From NCBI GenBank assembly GCA_003427395.1, contig BFEA01000434.1, positions 76,558 through 106,503 on the forward strand: a DNA stretch of 29,946 nt, given 5' to 3'. The DNA comes from Chara braunii (Eukaryota > Streptophyta > Charophyceae > Charales > Characeae). Positions 1-9,981 of this stretch are shown here, piece by piece. The notes beneath the pieces are model-generated. The model was given only the letters and a program-made list of their open reading frames with translations, was not told the origin of the DNA and made no database searches. A program made the translations under genes and the position numbers. How positions within the stretch are numbered: position 1 is the stretch's first letter; each line of letters begins with the position of its first letter.

Positions 1-108
1 TTTTTTTTTAATTTGGACCATTTCTCGATTTATGCGTGTCATTGCGCAGGGGCCATGCTAATCTTCCTTCTCTGTATCGTTCCAATTTTAACGGACGTCC
101 CGAAGGAC
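1..108 (-). pseudogene. U6: U6 snRNA retrocopy with poly(A) end
   Basis: Read on the minus strand, positions 108 to 10 follow spliceosomal U6 snRNA almost throughout: the 5' stem-loop, the ACAGAGA box, the AUUAGCAUGGCCCCUGCGCA core, and the 3' end AAAUGGUCCAAAUU. Two differences fall in the conserved core compared with the plant sequence I know: a 4-nt insertion (GAAG repeated) just after the ACAGAGA box, and a 3-nt deletion after UGCGCAA. The RNA ends in at least nine A on the minus strand (1-9) instead of the U run that terminates Pol III transcription. I see no plant-type TATA or upstream element in the 90 bp behind its 5' end. This is best read as a LINE-mobilised retrocopy and is probably not functional. 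The poly(A) tract reaches the window edge, so a target-site duplication cannot be checked. Confidence 0.85.
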
Positions 109-354
109 TAAATCTGGTTTTTACCTGTAGGCTGTAGCTGAACACCGGTTGCCGCATAGCCCGTGTTGACCGACGGGCCTAGCTCAGTAGCTCAGTTGGA
201 GCACACATGCAGAGTTGAAATATATTCGCAAGCTCGAAATTCAATGATCCAGACGAAAGCATATAAGCAGAAACACACCATGTCATGAACCATTGAAATA
301 TATAAACCCAAGACTTAATTCGAATCCAGATGCAAATGTGTGGATAAGTCGTAA

Positions 355-412
355 GGGTGAGGAGAGGAGGAGGAGAGGAGGAGGAGAGGGTGAGGAGAGG
401 AGGAGAGAAAGG
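355..412. repeat. GA-rich simple repeat
   Basis: Imperfect GGAGGA/GAGGAG repeats give a pure-purine stretch on the plus strand. Short reading frames across it on either strand are low-complexity (RRRR or PPPL) and are not proposed as genes. Nothing else is recognised between 109 and 540. Confidence 0.85.
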
Positions 413-551
413 GGAATAATTATAGATGAATCGACAGAAAATTTGAGAAAAACGATGCTCAATGGTCATAAATGGAGTGGTCATCAAAATACGTACTAGA
501 ACTTAGTCATCTCTGCTACTTAGTGTCCTTCGTAGACATTGTGAAGAAGAA

Positions 552-651
552 GGGCAAGGGAGGGAGTAGAATTTGACAGCATGGGCAAGCGAGGGAGTAG
601 AATGTGACAGAATGTGAAGAAGAAGGGCAAGCGAGGGAGTGGAATGTGACA
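552..651. repeat. Three-copy 27-bp direct repeat
   Basis: Near-identical copies of GGGCAAGCGAGGGAGTAGAA followed by TGTGACA lie at 552-578, 583-609 and 625-651. Copies 1 and 3 are also preceded by the same GTGAAGAAGAA. The tract is purine-rich on the plus strand. On the minus strand it is pyrimidine-rich and follows the possible exon at 804-1121, so it could be intronic there. Confidence 0.8.
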
Positions 652-803
652 ACAACAGGGAGAAAAGGCATAGGAAGGAGGGGAAGAGGAACGAGCTCGA
701 TGCGAGAGAGGACATGAAGGAGGAAGAGGGTACGATTGGGAGAGGTAGGGAGTAGAGGTAAGGAATGCGCGGAGGGAGGGGAGGGAGGGAGAGAGCGAGC
801 ATT

Positions 804-1121
804 TCACGCAATTGCTGTGAAGTGTCCTATATAGGCGACGGCAGCAACGGGGTGAACGTCCCACACGCCATCCCTGACAAGAGCGAGGCCTTGGAGTTGT
901 GTGAGGTGGAGGTAGGCAAATACGATCGAAGGAGAGCTGTCATTGACAGCTTGGTTCCATTCAGTGATGGGGTTTTCCACAGCTGCATTCGATCCCTGTA
1001 AGAGTAAGAGGGACGCCATCGCCGCTAGAAGAAACACTCCCGTCAACATCTTACGGCCACGTGTCCTCGTGCCGCCATGTCCACGAGAGGCCCAACTCCT
1101 ACCATCCCCTCCGATCGCCAT
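804..1121 (-). CDS. Possible first exon of a secreted protein
   Basis: This minus-strand frame starts at an ATG at 1121 and encodes about 105 residues before a stop. The first ~25 residues are Gly/Arg-rich. A second Met then opens a textbook signal-peptide core (KMLTGVFLLAAMASLLLLQG) with a likely cleavage near SNAA. The following segment, NPITEWNQAV then QGLALVRDGVWDVHPVAA, loosely resembles the N-terminus of vanadium-haloperoxidase/PAP2-like proteins, where a WN motif precedes an ALA-VH-A-WDA helix. That similarity is from memory and weak. The frame stops soon after, and pyrimidine-rich sequence follows, so if real it is one exon with a donor GT in the 800-850 area. It is the only candidate host gene in the window. 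It may equally be a chance frame or a fragment. Confidence 0.35.
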   Translation of the reverse strand: MAIGGDGRSWASRGHGGTRTRGRKMLTGVFLLAAMASLLLLQGSNAAVENPITEWNQAVNDSSPSIVFAYLHLTQLQGLALVRDGVWDVHPVAAVAYIGHFTAIA

Positions 1122-1597
1122 AGCCACGACTAACACAAGACGAGAGACGAGCCAGCGTGCCTCACTAACTCACTGCCGCACAGTCCTTCACCGACTCACT
1201 GGTTGCCTGACTGAGTCACGCACTGACTGGCTATCCAGCCTATCCCCTTTTCAGATGCGCTCGTTGCTCTTTTTATGCCTGCCTGGCTGCAGCCTGCAGC
1301 CTGAGGCAAGCCTGCCAGTCAGTGACAGATTTGTACAATGTCATGGTGTCACCGGTTGTGCAAAAAGGACATGTGACGAGAGCTAACAGATGGGCGTGCA
1401 AACTTGACGTTCAAAATGGGTAGGTGGTATCAGCCTTTAACCTCAGAGAGAAAGACATTAAGGCCCTCGCCACACGGCACAGGAAACGAAAAAGCAAGTG
1501 CTCGCGCACAAGCGTGCACTGGCTTGGTCGGGCGTGCATACACGTGGAGAACATAAGCTGGTGTGCATACACGTGCAGGAGTGAAGCTTGCATCAAC

Positions 1598-1622
1598 TTT
1601 TTTTTTTTTTTTTTTTTTTTTT
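1598..1622 (-). other. Poly(A) tail of LINE A
   Basis: A run of 25 T on the plus strand, i.e. poly(A) at the 3' end of the minus-strand LINE. It marks the 3' insertion junction. The flank is GTGAAGCTTGCATCAAC. Confidence 0.9.
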
Positions 1623-1729
1623 AAAAACAGATGCAGATTTCATTATAAACATTGAAAAGGAGGCCGGGAATCCCTCCACATTTCAACCCGGAGAGTGAAA
1701 CACCTGGGCCAGTTCTCGGCTGGCCTGTG

Positions 1730-1949
1730 CTGGAAACCGGGTCCAGCGTCCCTTATCTGCATACTCAGTAGGCGTCAAAAAGGAAACAACTGGACAAATA
1801 AGCAGCAAAAAGTAACAAAGGTGAGAAAATTCCTATCTCCTGTCTAGATCCTACTTTCTGGCTAGCTGGAAACCGGGTCCAGCGTCCCGTGATGCTTGAA
1901 ACACAGTGCTACTGTCGTGTTGTCTGCTGGAAACCGGGTCTAGTGTCCC
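1730..1949 (-). repeat. Three copies of a 3'-UTR hairpin motif in LINE A
   Basis: The same 23-bp motif occurs at 1730-1752, 1866-1888 and 1927-1949. On the minus (RNA) strand the core is CTGGACCCGGTTTCCAG, which can fold as CTGGA paired with TCCAG around a CCCGGTT-type loop. The first two copies are identical. The third carries two changes and one mismatch in the stem. The motif also appears in the 3' tail of LINE B (28022-28044) and twice in the SINE-like element (21981-22003, 22092-22114). Confidence 0.85.
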
Positions 1950-2150
1950 ACAGAGATGTGAAAAGTGGCTATTCCTGCCAAGTTCAAGAAGTAAGGCAGT
2001 TATTGAACTGCAGTTCCCCTTTGGAGCCAAGTGAGACCAGCTGAGATCTGTTTCCCCATGTACTCCAGAACCATTTCACTCTTTGTATATTGCAGCCTCT
2101 TGCTGTTTTCCTTCTCCAGTCGGCAACTACAGTGTATCTGATCTGGGTCT

Positions 2151-5100
2151 TTATGTGCGAGGTGATGTCCAGGATGACTTGTGGAAATTCTGGAAGAGTT
2201 GGTTGTTGCGATTTTCCCACAGGGCACCCATGATGATGGCCCTAATGGCTTGTGCTACGTAACCCCAACCGGCGTGAGGGGATAAACCTGAAGGAAGGAT
2301 GCCATTCAGTATCCATCCTTCGTCCCACGGCATGATGTCTTTTGTGATGTTTTTCCAGTGTGATTTCCACCAAGTCCAGACCCTCATAGATAGGGGGCAC
2401 GAATGCCAGATGTGGTTTGAAGTTTCCCAGGCCCATTGACACCTAGAGCATGAGGTGTCAATGTCCATCCCTTTAGAGTGAAGCCTGGTGGCTGAAGGCG
2501 TGACCATCAGTGACTGTAGGTGAAGGATGCTTGCAAGCTTCTGTGAAGGTAGGGCAGTGAGTTGGTCCCATAGAGCAGATAATTGCTTTGCATTGATCTC
2601 TGGTAAGGTATGTTCCGTTCTTCTCTTAGTCACCACACTCAACGGATTTTTCTGGGATTTAGCCCGTTGAAGAGCTACCCCTTTCTTGGATGAATAGAGG
2701 TGTAAACAAAGAAAATTTGCCGTTGTTTGGGTCCTTCCAACCAATCTTGAGAGGATTGACTGGGAGGTCCCTCAGGCTTTTATTGCCTGCTAGCCGCTGA
2801 ACCTTCCGATCTGAATGAGGGGTCGGTGATTGGGTTTGTGGTTGGACTTTGGTCTGTACTTGCTGATCCTGTTCCACAATCACTACTTCGTTAAGGTCAG
2901 ATACTGCAGTGACTTCCTTGATTCCTTGGAAGGAAAGCAAGTGGGTGAAGGTAGTGGTAGGGGTCTCCTGCCATTCCTCCACCTCGTGTGCCCCACCTGA
3001 GGTGGGGCCCAAATATTTCCAGATTACTGGATCTGCTGAACTGTTTGGTGCAAGCAGCCATGTGTTTGGAGCCAGTTCCTGTGGGTTACTCAGTATGTGC
3101 AGCCAGTGAGGAGGGACCGCCTGTTGTAGCTCCACTAGGTGGTCTGAAACTCTCCGGAGTTTCCCTAGTGGTAGTTCAGATTCTGTTTTCCATCAAAGTC
3201 TGTGACTGTTCCATATGTCTCCTACTTTTGACACCCCTTTCTCTATCCAAGCTTTACCTTGATTGCCTGTTGAGTCGTGGGCTGAGAATTGAAAACCGTC
3301 TCTCTGTAGAAGGAGGGGGGGTTCAAATAGAGGCTGGTTACATACTTGGTGCACTGTAGTCGGTGGTTCAGTGGTCCGTGGGAACAGTTTGGACCAAGCT
3401 GTCAGGATATCACGCCAGAAGTTGGATTTAGGTCTTTTATTACTGTAGGATTCGGTGAAGAGGCAGATCCAGACTTCTGAAGGGCGGCTTAGTTTCCATT
3501 CTTGGCTGAGTATATGTTCTGCTAACTGTACCCAGGCTGTTTCTTCCCCTGCCAAAATGGCTTTTACTGGCCATTTTGCAAGGAGAGCGATGTTTTGCTG
3601 CTTGGGGTCTAGGACCCCTAAACCACCTTGCTTTGGGGGGAAGGCAATAGTTTCCCATGCGATCTTGGACAGGAATCCTTCTTGTTCTTTCGCTTCCGGT
3701 TTCCAGATGAACCTAGCGCCTGCCTTTCTGATGGACTTGTAGGCCTTGTCCCATAGCAGGTGGACTGCTAAGGGGTACCATAGAATGGAGAAGGCCGATG
3801 AGGTTAGAACCATTGCTCGGCCTAGAAGAGATAGATGTCTAGTGTAGTCCCATTTCATGATCCGTTGGCAGACGCGCTCCTCCAGCAGTTGGTCTTGCAA
3901 TTCAGCATTCTCTGACAAAGATACTTGGATTCCCAGATAACGATCTGAAGAGTTAGAGGGAACTCTTTTCATACCCCAATTCACCCCTAATTCAAACTGA
4001 TCCAGCAAGAAATACACAGATTTATTCCAATTAATGGAGGCTTCAGATAGTATAGTGTATGTATTAAGGGTACGGCGTAGATTAGAGACGGAGGATTTAT
4101 TATTGAGACAGGCTACTGTTAGATCATCAGCAAGTGCTCCGCCTTTCCATTGTTTGTTGTTAAGGATTCTCAAGCCGGTGATGTTATCATTGTGTCTGAT
4201 GTTGTCCAGCAGCACTTCCATGTGAATTACAAAGAGGAGGGGGGCCAAGGGGCAACCTTGTCTCAGAGATCGACGACCATTGACCATCACCATTGCGCAT
4301 GAGGAGGAGTACATTACATTAACCCATCTGATAAAATTCTCCCCGAAACCCATGTGGGACAGGGTGGTGCCGACAAAGGCCCATCCTACTTTATCATATG
4401 CTTTCTCCATGTCTAGAAGCAGCAAGGCCACATTTCTCTTCCCATTAGCTATTATCTCTAGGGCTTGGATTGTGGAGGCGATGTTGTCCATAATTGATCT
4501 GTGCTTAACAAAGGCGCCTTGGTCTGGGTTGATGATGGTGGGGAGGTACTTAGCTAAACGCAATGCAATGGCGTTGGCCAGGATCTTATATGAGACATTG
4601 AGCAAGGAGATGGGACGCCAATTGCGTATATCAGTTTTATNGCCCTTNTTGTATANAAGTGTGATTACGCCTTGTTGCATGCCTTTCGTGAGTGTGCCGC
4701 CCATCAGTACATTGTTGTAGATTTCCGTGAGGGCAGGGCCTAGTTGATCCCAGAGTAGCAAGTATACTTCCACCGGTAACCCATCGAGTCTAGGGCATTT
4801 GCCTAACGCCATTTGTTTAGCTGCATGGAGTAACTCTTCCGGTGTAAAGGGTCTGTCTAGGTTAAGGCGGCCCTCTATTGGTAGTTTGGCACTTGTCTTT
4901 TCCCAGAAGTGTGATGTATTTCTGAGGTCGGTCAGGAAGGATTCCTGAGGTCGCCTNGTCATAAGAATATCTTGAAAGCAGGCCAAGGCATGTTCGCACA
5001 TGCCGGGGGTATCTGATCTCGGTTCAATTTCCTGGTCGAAGGGGTGTGATAATTCCCTGATTAGTGGCTTGNTTTTTTGTAGTAATAGTCTTCTGAAGGT

Positions 5101-6247
5101 GTCCCGGTTAAGTCTGTCATTAGTGATGATGCCTTTTTGTTGCAGTCATTCTTTCCATTGTTCTTGCTATTGGACTTGCAGTGTGTCTAGTACGGATAGC
5201 NNTTTTTTCCTCTGGTGTGTCCAGTAGGCATCAGAGATGGGGTTCCTTCCAAAGTTTCCTTCTNCCTCTTTAACCCTGTCCAGTGTCTACCCATTTCTGT
5301 TCCAATTGGTGTTTCTTGGTAGCTTTGATTCTTGAGAAAACATCAAGTGAATTTTTCAGTATGTTGATGCCTGTCTCCACCCAGTTTTCTAGAGAGGAGA
5401 AATATTGTTTGGCTTGGTGCCATCTCTCCAGGTGTTTTTGAGCCNATGCTACTATGTTCTTGTCTTTGAGGTGATTTGTGTTGAGCCTGATGGTGGCATA
5501 GCCACGTGAAGCGAGTCATCAAGATCGAAGGAGGCTGAGAGAGGGTTGTGGTATGAGATTTAGATACCCCTACCTNGATCCGTAGACATCTATCCCATGG
5601 GAGACCTCTTATCAGGAAAAAGTCCAGGCGGCGGCACACTGGTGGAGTTTGGGAACCGTGACGCGTAAAAATTTGTGTGTCTGGGTGAAAGAGTCTAAAA
5701 ACATTTATAAGATTATAGGATTTCATCAAGGATTGGAGGATACGGCTGTCCGCGCGTATTGGTTCGGGGTTTGGGGAGTCTAAGCCGGGGTTCAGTGTTG
5801 TGTTCCAATCTGCAGCAATGACCAGGTTAGTGGAATCTGGCATGAATGAAGGCAATTCTGCTAGGAATTCAAGCCTTTCGTTATAGATGACTGGGAAATA
5901 GATGGACATAACTGTCCATTCCTCGTTGTTTAGCTCAAATTTGACCCATACCCATCGACCCCAAATGCACACATCCAGTCGATGACGGCAATATCCAGGT
6001 CTCTGTGAAATAAGATGCCTGTCCCCCCTCTCGTTCCCTGCGCAGGGGACCAGTATTGAGGACCTCTCCACCAATTTCTTGNTGCCACTATTCGTTCCTC
6101 ATTTAGTTTAGTTTCTTNTAGGCACATTATGTGAATTTTATTCTTATGCATCCATGACTTGAGGCGTTCCCGCTTTCTTCTCTTTCCTATATCACATAGT
6201 CCGCACACATTCCAGCAACCAATGTTCAACTTATTTTTAGGAGGCAT
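2151..6247 (-). pseudogene. LINE A ORF2: endonuclease-reverse transcriptase, frameshifted
   Basis: The product would nick target DNA and copy the element RNA at the nick. It starts at the ATG at 6247 with an exonuclease/endonuclease/phosphatase fold (NIGCWNVCGL, then an ETK motif). The frame changes near 5970 and continues through WVWVKFEL and a degenerate IAADWN motif. A further shift near 5560 reaches SYH in place of the usual SDH. Within 5001-3193 (602 codons) the RT shows IRNWRPISLLN at about residues 125-135, LDMEKAYD at 196-203, RQGCPLAPLLF at 247-257 and LADD near 290-293. More shifts near 3190 and 2700 lead to a C-terminal segment with CSRCQ then H-x4-C, the zf-RVT type seen in plant LINEs. 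At least four frameshifts and several N bases make it non-coding as it stands. Confidence 0.9.
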
Positions 6248-6514
6248 TTACNGGCATTTACTGCCTCTCCTCCACCGGTTGAGCGCTGGATCCGGTTCGT
6301 TTTATGTTTGGATTTNTGTGAATTTTCTGTTTTTCTGTGGTCTGCTNGTCTGGCCACAGAGTCTTCAGGTAAGNATGGAATGTGNGAGCAAGAATAGTTT
6401 TCCGTTGTACTGTTGTTGCCAGCCATCTGGCAACTGCTGATGCCGATGCTTTTCCTTGTACGTGTATCATCTTCGGCTCTACAGANTCGGGTTGCCTAAG
6501 TATGTGAGTGGGGN

Positions 6515-8409
6515 TTAGGAGAATCCTGNTTGATCGAGTGTTGCAACTTTAGCTNGGTCAATCTTGCCTTCCAGAAATGCTATGTAGAGGCGTAAGTTTT
6601 GTCCCGTAGTCATTTCCACCGGTTGGACCCCCACCCGCAGTGAGGGGATCATCCGGGTNCTCAGACTATCTTGGACGATCTCGTTTACCTTTTTTAGTAT
6701 TAGGGATTCTGTAGGAGCTACATTTGGGTCCAACTCCGAGGAGGGAATGGTGGTNTTCCCATTGGAGTCTTTCCTGGTCAAGAATACCGCGTGATCCTGA
6801 CCTGCGGCACAAATNAGTGGTACCAAAATTCTGGGACATGTAGCGTCCGCCTTTGTTAGTGTATGAATAGGGCGTGCAGTCGCCAAGTCCCTGGAGCTGG
6901 CGTGAGCTTTCCCCTTCTGTTTGTTTCCACTCTCTGTAGAACTCCCACTGGATTGCGAACCTTGCTCTTTGTTTGAACTCCTCGTTGGTATTGTTTCTGA
7001 GAACTATTGTCCATCAACCAAGCGCGGGAGCGTTTGAGGGGGGAAGGGTCCCTACTGTGGGACCCCCCAAGGTAGGAAGATCGTCCCTTCTCCCCTGTTG
7101 CGTCCGCGTCTGCCGAGTCTTTGTTAAATCTGTTCTTTGGGCTTGTGTCTTTTACCCCTGCTGAGTCATTCCCATTTGATGAGCGCATTGATGAATCTGA
7201 TGAGGAGTATATTGAACCGCGGGAGTGGTTTATTTTATTCNCCTCTATGGCTGATTTGTTGGATCCTGCTTTTTTCTCCTTTGCGTTTGATGTTGATGCT
7301 TTATTGTTCTTATTGTCCCCTGGATCTCGGTTCGGTTTCTCTGGTTTCTCTTTGCCTGAGGCTTCTGTGCTGTGTGACAGTCCCTTGGCTTTCTTCTCAG
7401 ATTTGGAGGGTTTTTTTATTTCTTGAGACTTTGTCTTTGTTCTTNGTTGGAATCGATTCCAACCGCTGGCCGGAGGGATCTCACCACTAGGTACAAAGCC
7501 TGAGAAAGGGGGGAGGGGGAGAGGAGGTTTGGAGTTCAGGTCATCAAAGGGATCGTGTTCCTTCATAGGACAGCAGGGGTCATTTTCTGCGTGGTAGTGC
7601 ATCTTGCACAGTTTGCACCATGGCGTTGCAGCAGAGATGACTTCCACGTCGTAGTCACCTTTCCTTGGGATGCCAACAATTAGACGGGGCTTGATTCTCA
7701 GCTTTGCCGCGGGTTCTANATCCAGGCGAATTGCGCCCAGTTCAGGTTCGTCTTCGTACTCCTTAAATGGATGGACTTTGAAAACCTGGCCAAAGTTCTT
7801 TTCCACTGCAATCTTTACCGCAGCCATCANTTGCAGTGGGACATTCGGGCAGCGAATCCAGAAAAAACTATCTTTTCCGGATTCCTTATAGGCTTTCATC
7901 TCTGCAAGGTNTTTCCAAGGTTGGAAGGAGACTCTGCAGGTGATGTCTCCCAAATCAATCTCATCATTTCGTTGTTGTAGCATCCATTGTGCAATGTCTC
8001 GTGTGCTGGCCACGTAGGTGGCCAGGTTCTTGCCTTGGTTTTGGTATCTACCCCGTTTGGTGTTCGGATCGATGTCACCAGAATCGTACCACGAGTTTTC
8101 ATACACACGGATGAGCTGTTTCTTCAGATCGTTCGATAAGTTTCTTGCCCCCCCATGGAAAGTGATCGTCACAGCATGATTTCTCAACCACTCAGTTTGT
8201 TGATCTGAGAAGTCTTCGTCCATATCCAGTCTGGCAAAGTCTTCCCCGATTTCTGGTCTGCCAATGCAGAGACCTGTCGGTAAGATGTCGTCGTGAAAAC
8301 AGGCATCCAGCAACTCATTGATGTACTGTTTCTCCTCTTTGGTGTAGTTTCGTTTCTGGGCACCTTGAATCGGATCCTGTCCCCTCAGGTTGGGGAGGTC
8401 TGGTTCCAT
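6515..8409 (-). pseudogene. LINE A ORF1: RNA-binding protein with CCHC knuckle
   Basis: The long frame starts at ATG 8409 (MEPDLPNLRGQ) and runs to 6856. It appears to continue in another frame from about 6886 to 6515 (ATARPIHTLTKADATC onward), so one frameshift near 6880 is likely. The N-terminal half is a globular domain of about 270 residues, in the position of the DUF4283-like domain of plant LINE ORF1. It is followed by one zinc knuckle, CKLCKMHYHAENDPC (CX2CX4HX5C). A long Ser/Lys/Asn-rich, probably disordered region follows (SGKEKPEKPNRD and on). The protein would coat element RNA. Its placement upstream of ORF2 on the same strand supports the LINE assignment. Confidence 0.8.
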
Positions 8410-9270
8410 GGTCCGATTTGATGGGAACGATGGTGAGGCGGTCACTGAGCAGATTGTAGTGTGGGGGGGGGGGGGTTATTTAGCGATTATAAGTGCTTGT
8501 AAGTGCCTCCTGATCTGACAAGGATCGAAGGTCGAGACGGTGAGTGGAGGGTAACAGGTTACACGCGTAATCGGTTTCACGTGTCTGGTGGGGGGGGAAA
8601 GAACAGGTGTAGACAAGGCGGATACTGTAGGAGTAGAGTCAAGAGACCTTTTAGGGGGGAGGNTCACTCGGTCGGGGGTTCGGANTCGAAATCGAGGTCG
8701 AAATCAAAACNGAAGTCGAAATCGAATTCGAAGGCNAAGGCGAAGTCGACGTCGAAGTCGGCGTCAAACGATCCGGAGTTTTTCATTTTATTGTATTCCG
8801 ACCAAATTAACGCGTGATTTCTCCCGTCGCTGACAACAAAATAGTATTGCGGCACAAAAGGGCCCTGAGTTAGGCTGTCGTGGATGTTAAAATCATAAGT
8901 TGGTCGACGGGCGAATTGTTTCCCACTGGGGAAATCGGGCGAGATGTGGCAGGGAACCACTGCGAGGGGATTTGAAAGTATCTGAATTTCTATCGGCTTG
9001 GTGTGGGGGTGTGTGTGACGGGGGGGGGGAGTGTACCAGACACAGATTGTAGTGTGGTAGTTTGGTTTCGTCGGGGGGGGGGGGGGGGTCTCGAGGGCGT
9101 GTGGGGGGGTGGGGGTGTGGGGGTCGGGTGCAGATTGGATCAACACCGGTGTGGAGGGGAGAATCGAGGGTAGCCGAACCGAGGCCGGGGGGGGGTGATA
9201 ACGAGGTAATGTATACACGGCGAATGGGTGAGTTGAGACGAAGGTGCGATGAGGCGTTGTGAAAGTACTG
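8410..9270. other. G-run-rich region, possible LINE A 5' UTR
   Basis: No convincing gene is present. The plus strand has many G runs, the longest at 8463-8474 and 9075-9089, with further runs around 9020-9030, 9103-9123 and 9187-9194. A minus-strand frame at 8664-9218 gives a Pro/Thr/His-rich then (FD)n low-complexity translation, and I do not call it a gene. By position this could be the 5' UTR or promoter region of LINE A. No element boundary is visible. Confidence 0.4.
8684..8769. repeat. GAAGTC/GAAATC hexamer tandem repeat
   Basis: About fourteen imperfect hexamers of the form GAARTC/GAAGGC run through this interval on the plus strand. On the minus strand they translate as alternating Phe-Asp. 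Three N bases fall here. Confidence 0.8.
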
Positions 9271-9503
9271 AGGGGGTATTCGGAAAATGCGGGAGATGGA
9301 GAAAAGAGGTGATTTTGTGATAGACGCGGGTCTTCGAATTATAGAACGAGAACGTTATTGGTCTCNTAGGTAGGTGGCAATGTGGTGANGGGGACAGTGC
9401 GGGTCAGTGGTAGGAAAAATAGATTCTTTAGACAGTGCTGTTGGTATGGTCGTATTGGACGGACATGGCCAATTCAAAGTAGTGATAAATACGCAATAAT
9501 AGA

Positions 9504-9703
9504 ATAAGCAATAATCGAATAATCATTAAACGAATGTAATAACCATAGTAGCAATAATAACAAGAAACCGAAATAATATAGGAATAGNACACCCCGTTGT
9601 GCNAACTTCAAAACACCAAATGACAATATCAAGGAAAATAAATAAGCAGTAATCGAATAAACAGTAAATGATTGTAATAACANGAGTAGCAATAATAACA
9701 AGA
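9504..9703. repeat. AT-rich direct duplication, about 62-bp units
   Basis: Units at 9504-9565 and 9641-9703 share AATAAGCARTAATCGAATAA at one end and GTAGCAATAATAACAAGA at the other, with scattered changes between. The offset is about 137 bp. The surrounding 9474-9860 is AT-rich and contains no gene. An (AATAAT)-type simple stretch follows at about 9800-9820. Confidence 0.7.
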
Positions 9704-9745
9704 GTTAATAAAGCGAGTAGCAAGGATGATAGACTACTACTACGG

Positions 9746-9780
9746 TAACGTTAGTAGTATTTCAGATACTAACGTTAGTA
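9746..9780. repeat. Paired palindromes with core TAACGTTA
   Basis: TAACGTTAGTA at 9746-9756 and the perfect 14-bp palindrome TACTAACGTTAGTA at 9767-9780 are 10 bp apart. Each can pair with itself or with the other. They may be the end of a short unrecognised element or a protein-binding site. Confidence 0.55.
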
Positions 9781-9970
9781 AAAAGGCTGNCAAATAGGGC
9801 AGTATAATAATAATAATAACGAATGGAAATAATAGCAATCGTGGTAACAACAATGGGTTGATATTTAAGCCTCCATAATTGAGATAAACCAGAAAAGGGG
9901 ATCTTGCTGGGTAGTTTGGTCAGGGTATGGGGTAAGGTTATCAGGGAGTGATGTTACCTCTGTATTGAAC

Positions 9971-9981
9971 GAATGAATCTT
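9971..9981. repeat. Left target-site duplication of the PLE
   Basis: GAATGAATCTT here is identical to 16357-16367, just outside the right pseudo-LTR. The first eight bases are two GAAT units, a minimal microsatellite. Confidence 0.8.

Larger units (their letters stand above)
1598..8409 (-). mobile_element. LINE A: decayed APE-type non-LTR retrotransposon
   Basis: The element lies on the minus strand. From 5' to 3' it has ORF1 with a zinc knuckle (8409-6515), ORF2 with an APE-like endonuclease (from 6247), a reverse transcriptase (within 5001-3193) and a CCHC-like end (to 2151). A 3' UTR with three hairpin motifs follows (1730-1949), then a 25-nt poly(A) tail seen as T at 1598-1622. This order is that of plant L1-type LINEs. 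Both ORFs have frameshifts, so the copy is dead. The 5' end is not defined: sequence up to about 9270 may be its 5' UTR. I found no target-site duplication matching the 15 bp beside the tail. Confidence 0.9.

Noticed and set aside
181-270. tRNA gene suggested by TAGCTCAGTTGGAGCAC
   Set aside because: Only an A-box-like stretch; no B box or T-arm within tRNA distance.
503-864. Leu/Ser/Pro-rich minus-strand frames
   Set aside because: They are translations of a pyrimidine-rich repeat tract.
8664-9218. 184-residue minus-strand protein
   Set aside because: The translation is Pro/Thr/His-rich then alternating Phe-Asp from a hexamer repeat; the upstream part has no recognisable domain.
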